The notes under the pieces: model-generated
The model's database searches: none
The model's input: the letters and a program-made list of their open reading frames with translations, nothing else
What the model was told of the DNA's origin: nothing
Source of the DNA: Ascaphus truei
Lineage: Eukaryota > Chordata > Amphibia > Anura > Ascaphidae
DNA length: 64,000 bases
Direction of reading: 5' to 3'
NCBI GenBank assembly: GCA_036426205.1
Contig: CM071570.1
Coordinates: 140,635,048-140,699,047 of the forward strand
Translations under genes and position numbers: made by a program
Shown: piece by piece, positions 33,641-46,535 of the stretch
How the letters are laid out: every line of letters starts with the position of its first letter
Position numbering within the stretch: position 1 is the stretch's first letter

Positions 33641-34139
33641 ACACCAATACCCTCTTCTATCTCCGGGTGCAGGGTCAATACGAAAAAAAACACGGATCGC
33701 TACTTAACTTTTTTTGTTATCGCACGCTTCCACACACGAGCGTCAGGTGAAAATTTGTAAAAATCATATTTCAAAATGAAATATTCATACATGTCGGCAA
33801 CAGTCGCCAGCATTAATTGCAGAACAAATTAAAAATGCATAACTACAGTCAGGTCTTTTATAAGTCTGTGTTGTGCACATTATGTAGGTACAGTGTGTCC
33901 ACTGCAAGTCCAGACAGCAATTGTGCAGGAATAAAAATGTAGAGAAAAGCACACAGCATTATACAGCATTGACTTTTACAGGTTTTTTTTTATTAAGAAA
34001 CGCCTAAATTTGATAACGTCTTCAAGTAACAAGGTCAATTCACAACGGACCACTGTGGTAGACATGGTTTTTATCTGTTTTTTTAAACACCTGCAAGTCG
34101 ATACAGTAGCACAAGTACTGTACACATTACAATTCATTA
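33641..34139. other. Unassigned DNA
   Basis: No gene or repeat end recognised. Confidence 0.35.
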
Positions 34140-34400
34140 CAATTCCTGAATTTCTGCCACCGGGCGGATACGCGAAGAATTGCACCCAAAGAAATCCGAA
34201 ACCATTATATTAAACAGACCAACCGTGGATCAACCGCGGGTGCCGGGCGGCGTGAATGCTGCATGAACGTGGGAATGCAAAATTAATACTGCGTGGAATA
34301 CAGCAGACCCGACGACAACGGCTCTGTGATTTCTTCGAATAACGGCTGCTACAGCTGTGCATAGAGGCCCTTTGAAGGAATCCCTGTGACATACCAGATA
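34140..34400. other. GC-rich patch, possible MITE
   Basis: It shares a GCNTGAATGCNGCATGAACG motif with 17304-17340 and has inverted sub-motifs (CGCGAAGAATTG, TTTCTTCGAATAA). Ends not defined. Confidence 0.35.
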
Positions 34401-34679
34401 AGATCTAAAACTCTACTACTATGCCTAAAGACTGTTTTGTTTGCACACAATAGGACATGTTTTGGGGCTGACAATCAGCTTAGCTGACAGCCCATTAGAT
34501 AGGGCTTAAGTAGTGAGTTAGTTTCCCTAAAGGGGATAGGTGTTGATTTTATGGTTTGTTTTGCTTAAAGGGGTAATAGCCCAAATGTTTTAGTTGTTTA
34601 TGTGAAAATAAAATCACGAATTAAGATGGTTGACCTAGAAATGCATGTGTAGCCTCGTATCTAACCTCACCTACAGGCC

Positions 34680-34704
34680 GCACAAGCACACACACACACA
34701 CAAA

Positions 34705-34798
<94 letters not shown>

Positions 34799-34822
34799 GA
34801 GAGAGAGAGAGAGACACACATA
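34680..34822. repeat. (CA)n then (GA)n microsatellite
   Basis: About 110 bp of CACACA, a short TATA break, then GAGAGAGA. Confidence 0.95.
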
Positions 34823-36250
34823 ATTCACATTTACTTTAAATATAGCAGTAAAAATAGCTAAAACAGGAGGTGTGTGCCTTCTAAGTCAAACTTCTTTGTG
34901 TTTTGTCACTGAAATTGCGTTTTGATTTTTTATTAAAAATATCACCATCACATACAATTTCTGTAACAAAACAGTGACAAAAGACAAAGAAGTTTCACTT
35001 AAAATGCTCGCGCTCAGCAGACACTTTTTTTAAACAAAGGACCTTCCTCGAGCGCTTTTGAGTTCACTCAAAGGTACTTATTACTTCACTTTCTAATGTC
35101 CAACCATTCATTCATTGGGGATATCCATTACTATTCTCTCTACACCGGTCTTCTATCTTCTGGAATGGAGACATTCTGAAAAGATCCCCATAGAAGACAA
35201 GGAAAATATGCAAACATTGTAGAGGAAATCTCATAATTGTGCTGCATATTCAAAAATGGTAAATAAAATGTATTATAAATGAAAAGAAAGAAAGGCACTA
35301 CACAAAATGGTGAACTTTTTATCTGAGGGCTGCTGCAGGCTCAAGCAGTTATGTCATGTTTAATACACCCATGACTTTTCACCTCACCATACATTTTGAC
35401 TTAAGTAAACTCTGACACGTTTACTTTTGGTTCTTTATTTACTGCATATTTTATTTCATTATTTCAGTTGAATTTTATTTTTAAATACTGTACTTGCTGC
35501 AAATGCTCTGTAGTGGAACCCATTACATTATATTAAAATATGCAGGAATGTAAACCAAAATACAGTAATATAAAGATATTACAAATGGGAAATATCTATC
35601 AGCTAAGCTGGATCATGCTAAAACTCTGGATACAGATAAATGTATTTATGATTCTGCATTTCACAATATTTGTATGCTACTTTAAGCAAAATAAGAAATG
35701 GTTAGAAATGGCAATATTTCTGGAACAGCTGAAATATATATGAAAATAATTAATGTCTCTATTTTAATGAATTTTGTGATGATGTAGAAAATCGTAAATG
35801 AAACATGAATCAACAACACTTTACTGGTTGTAAGCTCTTAATACAATAATTTGATCTAGTCTATTCCTCATACAAAAAATAACTGTCAGTAGATTGTCAA
35901 CTGTATTATTGTAGCTAACCCACTGGGTTAGGATAATGGAATCACATTAGAAAGATAGGGCTAAGAAATTGCATGACTGAAATGGATGATTGTCTGACTA
36001 GATGATTTTAGTCTTGATGTGAAATTAATGGTAACATCATAATGGACATACATAGTTTTACATTTTTGCAATCCAATAATCTTGGTACAGATTGATGAAC
36101 GAGAATTTTTTCTTTGTAGATATTGTTACAAATGCTTGGGAAACTCGAAAAAATTGTAAGAGATTAAAAAAAGGAAAAAATAAATAGACACGAGTGTTAA
36201 AAAATAAATATGTGAGTCAATGAAAAGTAAAGAATTCACACTTTCACTAC
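34823..36250. other. Unassigned AT-rich DNA
   Basis: No gene, RNA or defined repeat recognised. Confidence 0.4.
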
Positions 36251-36258
36251 CTGGTACA

Positions 36259-38177
36259 CAGGGCCGCCAACAGATATCATGGGGCCCGGGATAAATGAAA
36301 AGAGCACCCCCCCCCCCCACCCCCCGCCCCCCCCCCCCCCCCCGAACCCATAGCGCACCCCCCCCCTGAACCCATAGCACACCTACCACGAAAAAATATA
36401 TTTTAGCGCGCAACTTTTACTTAACTGTTTTCTTATTGTGATACAGAAAAAAACATTACAATGCAACCTGTTTATTTTTATATTTTCAACAAAAGACATG
36501 TGACTGCCTGCCTGGGTGAGTGGGTGGGTGAATGACAATGACTGGGTGGGTGAATGACAGTGGGTGGGTGAATGACGGTGGGTGGGTGAATGACGGTGGG
36601 TGGGTGAATGACGGAGGGTGGGTGAATGACAGTGGGTGGGTGGGCGAATGACAATGGGTGGGCGAATAACAGTGGGTGAATGACGATGGGTGGGTGAATG
36701 ACGATGGGTGGGTGGGTGAATGATGGTTGAATGACGGTTGAATGACGGTTGAATGACGGTTGAATGACGGTTTAATGACGGTGGGTAAGTGGGTGGGTGG
36801 GTGAATGACGGTGGTGGGTAGGTGAATGACAGTGGGTGGGTGGGCGAATGACAGTGGGTGGGCGAATGACAGTGGGTGAGTGAATGACGGTGGGTGGGTG
36901 GATGGGTGAATGACGGTGGGTGAATGAGGGTGGGTGGGAGGATGGGTGGATGGGTGGGTGAATGAGGGTGGGTGGGAGGGTGGGTGGTGGGTGAATGACA
37001 GTGGGTGGGTGAATGACAGTGTGTGGGTTAATGACGGTGGGTGAATGACGGTGGGTGGGTGAATGACGGTGGGTGGGTGAATGACGGTGGGTGGGTGAAT
37101 TGGGTGAATGACGGTGGGTGGGTGAATGACGGTGGGTTGAATGATGGTGGATGGGTGGGTGAATGACGGTGGGTGGGTGCATGAATGACAGTGGGTGGGT
37201 GGGTGAATGACTGTGGGTGGGTGAATGTTGAATGTGTGTGGGTGAATGACGGTGGGTGGGTGGAAGACAGTGACTGGGTGGGAGACAGTGACTGGGTGAC
37301 TGGGTGAGAGTGACTGGGTGGGTGGGAGACAGTGACTGGGTGACTGGGAAACAGTGACTGGGTGGGTGGTTGAATGACAGTGGGTGAGTGGGTGGGTGGG
37401 TGAATGACAGTGACTGGGTGGGTGGGTGGGAGACAGTGACTGGGTGACAGTGACTGGGTGGGTGAATGACAGTGACTGGATGGGAGACAGTGACTGGGTG
37501 GGTGGGAGACAGTGACTGGGTGACAGTGACTGGGTGGGTGGGAGACAGTGACTGGTGGGTGGGAGACAGTGACTGGGTGACAATGACTTGCTGGGTGGGA
37601 GACAGTGACTGGGTGGGTGGGAGACAGTGACTGGGTGGGAGACAGTGACTGGGTGGGTGGTGAATGACAGTGACTGGGTGGGTGGGAGACAGTGACTGGG
37701 TGGGTGACAGTGACTAGGTGGGGGACAGTGACTGGGTGGGTGACAGTCAGTGATTGGGTGGGTGACGGTGACAGTGGGTGATGGTGACTGGGTGGGGTGA
37801 CTTACCTTGACCGGGTGGGTGCAGCTTGCCGCCGGACGCTTCCTCCTCCTGCCCCCGATATCCCCGCGGCAGCTGCCCGGGACAGGAGGTGGGCTTGGGG
37901 GAGGGGGCGTGGGAGGTGGGCTCGGGCGAGGCCACAGGAGGTGGGCTCGGGGGGCACGCAGAAAGCTGACCGCGGGGGAAAGCAGGCCGCAGGAGGAGCT
38001 GTTACTTCCCCCTCCGTCCCATGTTGGGAGCGGATGGGGGAGGGGGGTAACTTTTTTTTTTATTTTTTATTTAATTATCTGGCGCCCGGGCACGCAGGGG
38101 GCCCGGGCGGCCGAGCCCCCCTGACCCACAGGGCCCGGGACGCCATTGCCCTTTGTCCCCCGCTGTTGGCAGCCCTG
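36259..38177. mobile_element. hAT-like non-autonomous element carrying a minisatellite
   Basis: Ends are inverted: CAGGGCCGCCAACAG and, reverse complemented, CAGGGCTGCCAACAG (14 of 15). Flanks CTGGTACA (36251-36258) and CTGGTACC (38178-38185) match at 7 of 8, the hAT size. Subterminal GGGGCCCGGG lies on the left and GGCCCGGGACGCC on the right. No transposase. About 1.3 kb of the 1.9 kb is tandem repeat (36490-37800), with a long C-run at 36308-36366 and a CpG-rich right part. Confidence 0.82.
36490..37800. repeat. G-rich minisatellite
   Basis: Two unit types: GGTGGGTGAATGACG (15-18 bp) in the left half and GACTGGGTGGGTGGGAGACA (about 22 bp) in the right half. The 365-codon minus-strand open frame here is only the repeat translated (PPTVIHPPT and similar). 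Confidence 0.92.
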
Positions 38178-38340
38178 CTGGTACCTGAATAAAAGCAGTA
38201 GATTTAATTATGTTTTTAATATTTAGATGCGCAGTAGCTTATCAATAGTTAAGGTTTGATTGAGACTTCCATTATAACCTGTATATGTGTCCCAAGTATA
38301 GTGCTACAGTACAAAAACAATTGTTGACCAATATATAAAT
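38178..38340. other. Unassigned spacer
   Basis: AT-rich DNA between the hAT-like element and the palindrome. Confidence 0.4.
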
Positions 38341-38456
38341 GAACACAAAACAAAAAAAGAATCCTTAAAGGAGCACACAAGTATATCCAAAAAGTAAGCT
38401 TACTTTTTGGATATACTTGTGTGCTCCTTTAAGGATTCTTTTTTTGGTTTGTGTTC
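38341..38456. repeat. 116-bp near-perfect palindrome without a loop
   Basis: Arms of 58 bp centred on AAGCTT (38396-38401). They match at 57 of 58, the only difference being near 38350/38447. Flanking text (TTGTGTTCTTATGATTC) has pLTR style. Either a head-to-head retroelement joint or an assembly artefact. Confidence 0.9.
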
Positions 38457-38589
38457 TTATGATTCTTTTCCTTGGATCACCGCTGGCTTCCTTTATATAA
38501 TTGGTATACATGCCAGCTTCATGAGCATCTGTTCATTATTTTAGGTGTGCATGCGGTAGTCTGTGTGTCTCAATATATAAATGACTAAA

Positions 38590-40615
38590 GACTGGTGATA
38601 GAATAAAGATCAGCTGGATGCGTCTGGTCACCGATGGCTAGCAGCCTTATCGAATTACAACTTTACCCTGAAGTATAAACCTGGTCCCCTAAACATTGGT
38701 GCCGATGCTCTATCTCAACGACCAGGACTAAGTGCTTCCCCCGATGATGATCAATGGGAAGATATTCCAGGGCCAGGGCGAGCTATGTGCAGTACCGCTG
38801 TCATTATTGATGACCAAGTGGCCTTTTCGGAACTACAGGTAGTAGATTCCTTAGGATGCCACTCGCAGGCTATCCCCACCGCTTACTGAGACCCAAAGGG
38901 GATGAATATAACCCATGATAAAGTGATACGTTGGAAGGATCTGGTGGACAACCAAAGAAGGAACCCTGTAATCTGCATCATCCGGCAGTTCAAAATCGAC
39001 AACTGCTAACTCTATTGGGTGGTGCCATATCACATCCACCCAGATAGAAGACAACTGGTCCTACCTCAGAACTTGCAGCTTATGGTATGGAGGTCCTTAC
39101 ATGACGAACATGGACATCTCGGTTTGGATAAGACCTTTGGGTTGGTTCGAGACAGCTTCTTCTGGCCGAAGATGTGAGAATCGGTGGAACAACATTGCTG
39201 CCGATGTTCTAGGTGCATCCAGCGCAAGACTCTCCCGAGAAGCACACTTGGCCCATCTGAAGAGTTCAGGCCCCATGGACTGAGTGAGCATGGACTTCCT
39301 GTGCATTGAACCTGATACCCGGGGATTATGCAACGTGTTGGTCATCACGGACCATTACACACTGTATGCCCAGGCCTTTCCAACTAAAGACCAAAAGGCC
39401 ATCACGGTAGCAAAAATCCTGTGGGAAAAGTATTTTGTGTACTATGGTCTTCCAAATCATCTTCACTCCGATCAAGGCCGGGATTTCGAGAGCACTTTGA
39501 TTCGGGAATTGCTCAAGATGCTGAATATTACTAAATCCCGGACGACTCCATACAATCCTGAAGAAGAAGCATTGCCAGAACGGTTCAACAGGACACTGTT
39601 GGACATGCTAGGAACCCTGAAGGGTGCTCAGAAGACCGAATGGAGCCAACACGTGGAGGCCTTGGTACATGCGTATAACTGTACCCGCCACGAGTAAACT
39701 GGATTCTCCCCATAATACTTTATGTTTGGGCGAGAATCTAGACTGCCAGTGGATGTACGTCTTCGGGTTTCGACGGATGGGATACACAATGCCACCCATT
39801 TTAAATATGTGCAAAGACTTCAGGCCAATCTGCAACAGGCTTACCAACAAGCCGAGAAGTCTGCCGCTAAACATAACGCCGACAAAAAAAGGTGCTACGA
39901 CCATAAGGTCAAACATCGGCAGATTCGTCCTGAAGAAGCTATGCTGCTCCGCAATTTGGGAGTCCCGGGAAAGCATATGCTAGCCGGCCGTTGGAGAGAT
40001 GGCGTATACGAAGTTGAGTCACAGATGCCAGGCCTCCCGGTCTACTGCTTAAAAGATGTGGATGGGCGAATAAAGATATGGCACTGAAATCACCTACTTC
40101 CCATCCCACAAGTGGGAGATGATGAACCTGAAATACTGGCGACACCCTTGGATGGTGAGCCGAATCCATCAGAGGTTGGTCAAGAAACTGTAAATAATAA
40201 CACCAACTCTGATCACCCTGAAGACTTTGAAGACCCTATGGAAGGACCCTCTCAAAGGGACACAAGGGGCATCTCCCGGAGGAGCCACAGGTAAAGAGCC
40301 CCGTAAACAAACACTTACACCGGTGGCTCCAGCGAGTCAGCCCCTGGATCCACAAAACCTGTGCTTTGTGCCAGAAAGAGACTGTTCAGAGGCATTATTA
40401 CCCCCAATGGGAGAGGCAGAGCCTCAGGACTATGCCTGTTACTCCCCCGAGGGAGTTGCTGCAGAACAGCTCCGACAGAGCCAAAGACACAGGCATCCCC
40501 CAACTAGGATGACCTACGATCAAATTGGGGCACCCCATTATGAGGCTCAGCAGTTGGCTCACAATAAAGTGATATCTATAATTGCTATGTTTACCGAACT
40601 GCACAATTTAATGTG
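38590..40615 (+). pseudogene. pol: Gypsy pol remnant: RNase H end and integrase
   Basis: NYNFTLKYKPGPLNIGADAL at about 38660 is the RNase H end. The integrase zinc-finger region has HDEHGHLGLDKTF (39095-39135) and CSRCIQRKT-like cysteines near 39205-39225. The catalytic core runs 39284-39697: DFLCIEPD, then HSDQGRDFES, then the E-containing PERFNRTLLDM, so all three acidic residues can be placed, with EEEA replacing the usual QGNGQ. Downstream MFGRESRLPVDVRL is the typical post-core block, then a basic tail to about 40090 and a hydrophilic region. Stops (39000, 39281, 39695) and a missing reverse transcriptase make it dead. It differs from the chromodomain element: no chromodomain is seen. 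Confidence 0.8.
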
Positions 40616-40714
40616 ATAAGTTGTATATATATATATTTGCATTTTTATTGTGTAACTGTTGTATAAAGTTTGGTATATGTCACACTGTCCCAAGCAAGGT
40701 CGTTCTGGTTTTTC

Positions 40715-41792
40715 CAGGGGGAGTGTGTACCGCAGTCCAATTGGGCTCCCCGTGTCTCCCCTACCCCCGCGGCGGTGTCCGGCGGGTGTCGGGAATGTGC
40801 GGGGTGGCTGGTGAGGCGAGGTGGTCGTCGGGAGCTCCCAGCGCACCCGGCTAGCGGGTCGCCTTCTTGAATTGTGCACGCAGGTGCGGGAGTCACGCAT
40901 GTGCAGGAGGTGCACCGTGACAGCCATTACAGCAAGCGAAACGCCCGCAGCGCCAATAGTAAGGAGGTTCCGTGGGGACTACAACACCCAGCAGCCACTG
41001 GGGCTGCTAACCAGGGGGCGCAGACGGCCAATAGGGAAGCAGAGATCTCCTGGCAGTAAATAGATACATTTGGCGCGCTGAGGGAGTCAGTGCTGGGACA
41101 AGATAGGGGTAGGAGGTATGTGCTGGGGTCTGTGACTCATGCACTAGGCCAGAATCACCCCCGTAGGCCCCAGCTAGACCCCGACTCCCCTCAACTTGTG
41201 GTTGCTGCAGGGACCGGCCCATAGGATAGGGACACGGCTCTTTAGAAGCAAGTACAGTGAGGGCCACAGCCAGGATGCGGCAGCATCCTGGTTCTTGGTG
41301 GTCTGGGACCAGATCACTCTTGAAGGGACTGTCGCTGAGGTGGCCATCTCACATAGAGACCCATCCCCGCAAGACCGGATGCTCCGGAAGTTGCCAAGCA
41401 CAGTTGGGTCCGTGAACCCCATCGCACGACACAGCGCACCTGGGTGTGGACACACCCAGCAGGTACCTTCACCAAAGTGCACCAACACACTCAGTACAGT
41501 GGCAGCGGTGATCACACATAGAGGGTGGGAGCTTTATCCTTGTGGACATTAGGGTGGTTGGGTGCCCAAGGGCCTCTTAAGGTACTGTGGGGACTATGTA
41601 CAAGGGTGTGGGACCTTGGTGGGTGGTTACGGCCATTTCCGGATGGTGGGTAGCTGTAACCAGTAGCATATTCATGTATCTAGTAAACTGTTCTTTGATG
41701 TTATACCAAGTGTGGTTACTGTGTAATCGTATATGCCTATATATGTATATGGATCCTGTAACGGGCAAATCCACATAGTAGGATCTGTTACA
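40715..41792 (+). mobile_element. Gypsy LTR after the pol remnant
   Basis: A polypurine tract CCAGGGGGAG (40715-40724) precedes TGTAC at 40726. The block ends CTGTTACA at 41792, giving a ~1067-bp LTR. Its middle has GGACTACAACACCCAGCAGC, similar to GGACTACAATTCCCAGCAGC in the LTR at 62986. Confidence 0.6.
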
Positions 41793-41872
41793 GGTGGAGG
41801 CGCTGACGAAGATTGTTCCAGAATACAACCCAGGCTCCCTGCAGCGGAGGCTCAGAACTCCTGTGAGCCACA
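41793..41872 (+). other. Leader-like sequence after the LTR
   Basis: GGTGGAGGCGCTGACGAAG and ACCCAGGCTCC...GCGGAGGCTCAG follow the LTR. The reverse complement of 54731-54819 has the same order after another LTR. A leader after this LTR means the LTR acts as a 5' LTR on this side, so a tandem or recombined element is likely. Confidence 0.45.
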
Positions 41873-42825
41873 GGTATTGCACCACACGTACACTGTAGAC
41901 ATATATCTCACAGTGGGTGGGGATACATGTGCTACATTACATTAACAGAATATATATATTTTTTATTACAGTATACATAGCTACATTTCTATAAAAACAG
42001 TAATTGCAGTGATATGGCATGATGATACTTTTATAGTACTGAAGAATACTGCATGGGAGCTTCTCGGACATAACAACATTTTAACTCAATGGAAAATACT
42101 GTATATATAATTTTTTATATAATATCTATATTTATATAATTATTAGATACATATACTATATGTGTATATATAATAAGAATATTGTAGTTCCACTATTTAC
42201 TGAAATTTAAAAGAATGCATTATAATAAATCTGAGAGTCTGTGCTTAGAGCTTATTTACAGGAGGTCAGAAGTGGCCTCCTGGATGCACACTCAACTTGA
42301 TTATCTCACCTTTTGTTAAGGAACCTGAAAACTGGAAAAAATAAATTATTATACTGTAATACTATCCCCTGGGATTACTGATCTGTAGGAATGACTCACT
42401 GATTGCTGAAGGATTATCTCTAAATGGTTGACAAATCATTAGCGGACGATACTTCTGTTTATAGAAACTGACACCTTATCCTGATCCTACAGAAACCTGA
42501 ATCTGGAAGAGCAAAAAAAAACAAAAAACATTTAGGGGCCTATTATAGTAGCCTTCATAAAATGTCTCACATGGCATGTTACGCCACAAGTTTTGTTAGT
42601 GTAGTTATCACAGTATTCAGAAAGACCTGTGATAGCAAAATGCCCCAAACTGTCGAGTAGCAACGATGTGATATTCGCCTTTCCCAAAAGTTCTCTCCTG
42701 TGGACCTGTAGCAATCTGGCCCAGTTGCACAGAGAGCTGCACAGAGAACGCCGCATCTCCCTGAACATATCTCACAAGAGATCACACAGTTTTAATATTA
42801 ATACAAATTTTAATACTAGTGTACG
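41873..42825. other. AT-rich DNA, possible MITE at 42535-42790
   Basis: No gene. The GC-richer part at 42535-42790 is repeat-like but its ends were not found. Confidence 0.3.
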
Positions 42826-43812
42826 TGAGCAGGGTGTCTCCAGGGCAGATTGCGTTGATTTCAGGTCAGGAGACCCCCTGCTTATTCTAAATTATTCTAA
42901 CACCAAAACCGCAAAAGTATAAAAATTATGTTACACCAAAATACTAAAATACAATTAAATAAACACCTAACCAACAAAACAAATCAAGAAATAAAACCGC
43001 TAACCAATCCTAAAATATACTAAAATCAAGCCATCCAAATACCAAACAATTTAGTGAAAACAATAAACAGAAATAGAAAAGGTAACAATCAATTGAAAAT
43101 AAGCATTTGCCCAAAAATTGCATTGCCTGTCACTATATTTATCTGTACCCTAGCACAGAATAATACATTAGCAGTCAATGGGCAATCAAAATCATTAAAA
43201 GAATAAAATACAATTAAAAAAAACTGAAAAAAGACAAGTACATACATTCAATATTTCTCTTACCTTTAGAAGCCTTGGCCCTCCGAATACCGGCGTATCA
43301 GGAAGTTTATAACCCGCAACGTCATCCACTGCAATCCGACTCCATCCTCCTTGAACATCAGCATCAGCTACTAAAATCGTATTTCTTTCATCTTCTTTTA
43401 CCTTCTTCTAGCTTCTTCTGTCATTCTTTTCTTCTTTTCTTCCATCTTCTTTAGTTGAAATCCATTCCCCATGATAAATCCAGCAACGAAAGTTGCCTCA
43501 TCCTCTTCTTGAGCTAAAATGAGACAGAACAGGCCTTACTGTATATAGGGCCTGTGAATCACATTTTATGGTCAGAGGGTACAGCTCCAATCCGATTGGA
43601 CGCTGTATCATGTGACTGGCTTTTAATTTTTTTTAAGGATGTGACATCATCTCCAAGGGAGGTATGTCACTTCCTTAAAACCACATGGCTGATATCACAT
43701 GGTATTAAAGCCAATGGGATTGAAGAAAATCCTATTGGTTCCTGTACCTTATAATATGTTCCATTAGTTTTAAAGGATGTTTTATCATCATCCCTTAAAG
43801 TGTCATGATTTT
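42826..43812. repeat. Family A repeat, copy 3 (partial)
   Basis: Contains GTCTCCAG...GCGTTGATTTCAGGTC, the AACCACTAGCC-type units, TTACCTTTAGAAGCCTTGGCCCTCCGAAT and a pyrimidine-rich CTTCTTTT tract, colinear with the 3' half of copies 1 and 2. No minisatellite. Confidence 0.6.
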
Positions 43813-43814
43813 AC

Positions 43815-43918
43815 ATAGATATGCTCCACAGGACATGAACCTGTGCCTGCAAAATGTCTCTGTAAATCGCTACGTAAAACTAGCAGCGCTATACAAGAAC
43901 ATGCTATTATTATTATGT
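43815..43918 (+). mobile_element. LINE/SINE 3' tail (L2/CR1 type)
   Basis: CTCTGTAAATCGCTACGTAAA and AGCAGCGCTATACAAGAACA end in a TATTATTAT microsatellite, the usual style of L2/CR1-derived 3' ends. Confidence 0.5.
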
Positions 43919-45217
43919 CAATCAGATTTCACTGGGAATAAGAAAAGGAGGACAAATGTATCTATACTATGGGTACCCTAACACCAAGAGGCCTAAACGA
44001 AGGCTTCGTGTAGTCAGCCTTTTGTAAATCAGCCAAGAGTACCAAATATAGAGAATGTGACTTACATTTGATCCACATGGTCTTGCATAGTGGATAGAAT
44101 ATGAGGTGCAGACACCCTGGACTGTATGTCATGAACAGTTTATAATATCTAAGGTATAGTGACCCCTATTCTATAGATTAGGACCCCTACCCTCATACAG
44201 TAGATCATGTCCAAAAAACCTAGGAATGTGACCAAAATGTCACTAAATACATACCTATTCAAATATATGCATGCATGATACAAACGAACATCTGCACAGT
44301 AAATATACTGGAATAGAGTGGATTGAGAATGCAGAATGTACAAAAAATGTAAATAACTACCTGTGTACTGAGGATGGTGATATCACAGAAGAACTGACCT
44401 AAAAGAGAGAGACAATGAATTAAATATACATACATGTAAACATATCTAAAATATTGTAACAAATCTCACAACATCAAAGATCTGTGTATATTCTAGGGTC
44501 ATGACTGCAATAAATGTTGCACTTCGGAGAAATATACTTAATAGAATGGGATACCAGTCAAAACTAAACATTGCGACAATAATTGTATCCAATAATTATA
44601 GTCAGGCTAAGACATAATCCCAAAACATTAACTATGTCCTCAGATTAATAAAAACTGCTGCTATCTATAACACATATAAATGGTATACAGATGGACTATC
44701 ATTAAACCACACTCCAATGGTCCAATTAAGAGCAGAAATGCGAACCAATAAAATGCCTAAATATTTATTGAGGCAAGTGTATGTCTTTGGTAAAACAATC
44801 AGAATTATATACTATCTAACAGATATTTAATACGTTTTTAAAAATAAAGATTAACCCCCTTTTTTAATAATTGTTTTCTCTGTATATCGCTCTTTTCATG
44901 CACGATTACAAAATAACTTAATTGGGATAATATATTTCACAGCATTGAGCCACGAAGAGCAGTCATAACAACATAAATACATAAATATGCAGAGAAAGCA
45001 GGGATCCGCCCACCCCCGAATAAGTTCTCATTGAACGAAATTTGCAGCATATATGTCACTAGCATGACTGAGACGCAGGACTCACTCAGAGACAGGCAAC
45101 GTGGGGAATGTTCGGTATAGAAATTTACAATTGCTATTCTCAGTAATAACTTGATGTGGACCCCCAGAGGTAGCCACTAGTCCTAGACAGTGTAGGCATT
45201 TATATTGTGAGATAAAC
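43919..45217. other. Unassigned AT-rich DNA
   Basis: No gene or repeat family recognised. Confidence 0.4.
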
Positions 45218-45819
45218 GCTACAGATGCAGTGGTCGTTATTCGAACAACTCTCAAAATGGATTTCGAGATTTGTCCGTGATCCTCACTAGTTTTGCCGGG
45301 GCAGACTATAATGGCCCATCGGTTAAACACAGCAGGGGTCCCTGCTGTTTGAGTCCTACCGGGGTCTGTCTGTCTGTAATAGACTGAATCAGTCACTCTA
45401 ACTGCGCGCCTCTCACAGGTGATCCCGGGGGGTTAATTTAATTTTAAACATTACAGTAATGTAGCAGGGGGTCTCCGGAGCTGAACCGCATTGATTTCAA
45501 GTCTGTGGACCCCCTACTTCCCGAGATATAGGCCCCGTTATGGGGCACCGATATCTTCCATGCATGGAAATGTCTCGCATCACGTGATCGGGACATTTCC
45601 ATGCATAGGAGATACCGGAACCCCATAACGGGGCCTGTATCTCGGGAAGCGTGAAGTCCACAGACCTGAAACCTATGCAGTTCTGCTCTGGAGACCCCCT
45701 GCTCACATACACGAGTGTTTAAATTAAAATATGTAGTAAGCACCAATACACAACCCACCACATGCCCCCACATACTGTAAATCCAAAATTTATTTTTATA
45801 GACACATGATTAATACCAC

Positions 45820-46190
45820 AGGTCAGCAGGGGTCCCCGGGTGGTCCCCATGGGTGTCCAACGGCCCCACAGTGCACCCCGGGGGGTTCCCATGGGTTTCT
45901 GGGGGCCCTCTGGTGGTCCCCGCTAGGCTCCGTGGCCTCCATGTGGTCCCCGCAGGTGTCTGTGTGTCCCAACGGGGTCCATGGGTGGTCCCCACTGGTG
46001 TCTGGGGGTTCCCGGGTTGTCCCCATGGGTGTATGGGGGCCCTCGGGTGGTTCCTTTAGGTGTCTGGGGGCCCTTGGGTGGTTCCCCTGGCTCCCCAAGG
46101 CCCCCCCAGCTTTGGGGCCGCTAGTTCCTTCCCGCAGGTGTCCGTGGGTCCTCAGGTGGTCCCCATTGGTCCCCTCTGGCCTGCAGTATC
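45820..46190. repeat. GC-rich minisatellite array
   Basis: About 30-bp units around GGTGGTCCCCATGGGTGTC. A second array at 46305-46535 is separated by a repeated CATTCCTGTA...CAATAAATACACCTC spacer, so the array plus spacer is itself duplicated. Confidence 0.85.
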
Positions 46191-46304
46191 ATTCCTGTAC
46201 ATACAAATATAAGCATGGCATACTGTACATTACAATAAATACACCTCATGTGCCCCCACAAAAAAACAATATTTATTTTTATTGACAAAGGTTTAATACC
46301 ACAG

Positions 46305-46535
46305 GCCGGCGGGGGTACCCGGTGGTTGCCAAGGGTGTCCGCAGGCCCCACAGTGAACCCCAGGGGTTCCCACGGGTGTCTCATGGCCCTCGAGTGGTCT
46401 CCGCTAGGCCTCCAGGTGGTCCACGGGTGGTCTCTGCGGGTTTCTGGGAGTCCTCAGGTGGTCCCTGTGGGTGTCTGTGGGTCCTCAGATGGTCCCCGTT
46501 GGTCCCCGCTGGCCTGCAGTACCATTCCTGTATTT
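46305..46535. repeat. GC-rich minisatellite array, second block
   Basis: Same unit as 45820-46190. Confidence 0.85.

Noticed and set aside
36486..37583. 365-codon minus-strand open frame rich in Pro, Thr, His and Ile
   Set aside because: It is the translation of a G-rich minisatellite with no stop in that frame; neighbouring frames are open too, and no domain is present.
36490..37800. CRISPR-like regular direct repeats
   Set aside because: Units are contiguous with no unique spacers, inside a hAT-like element of a eukaryotic genome.
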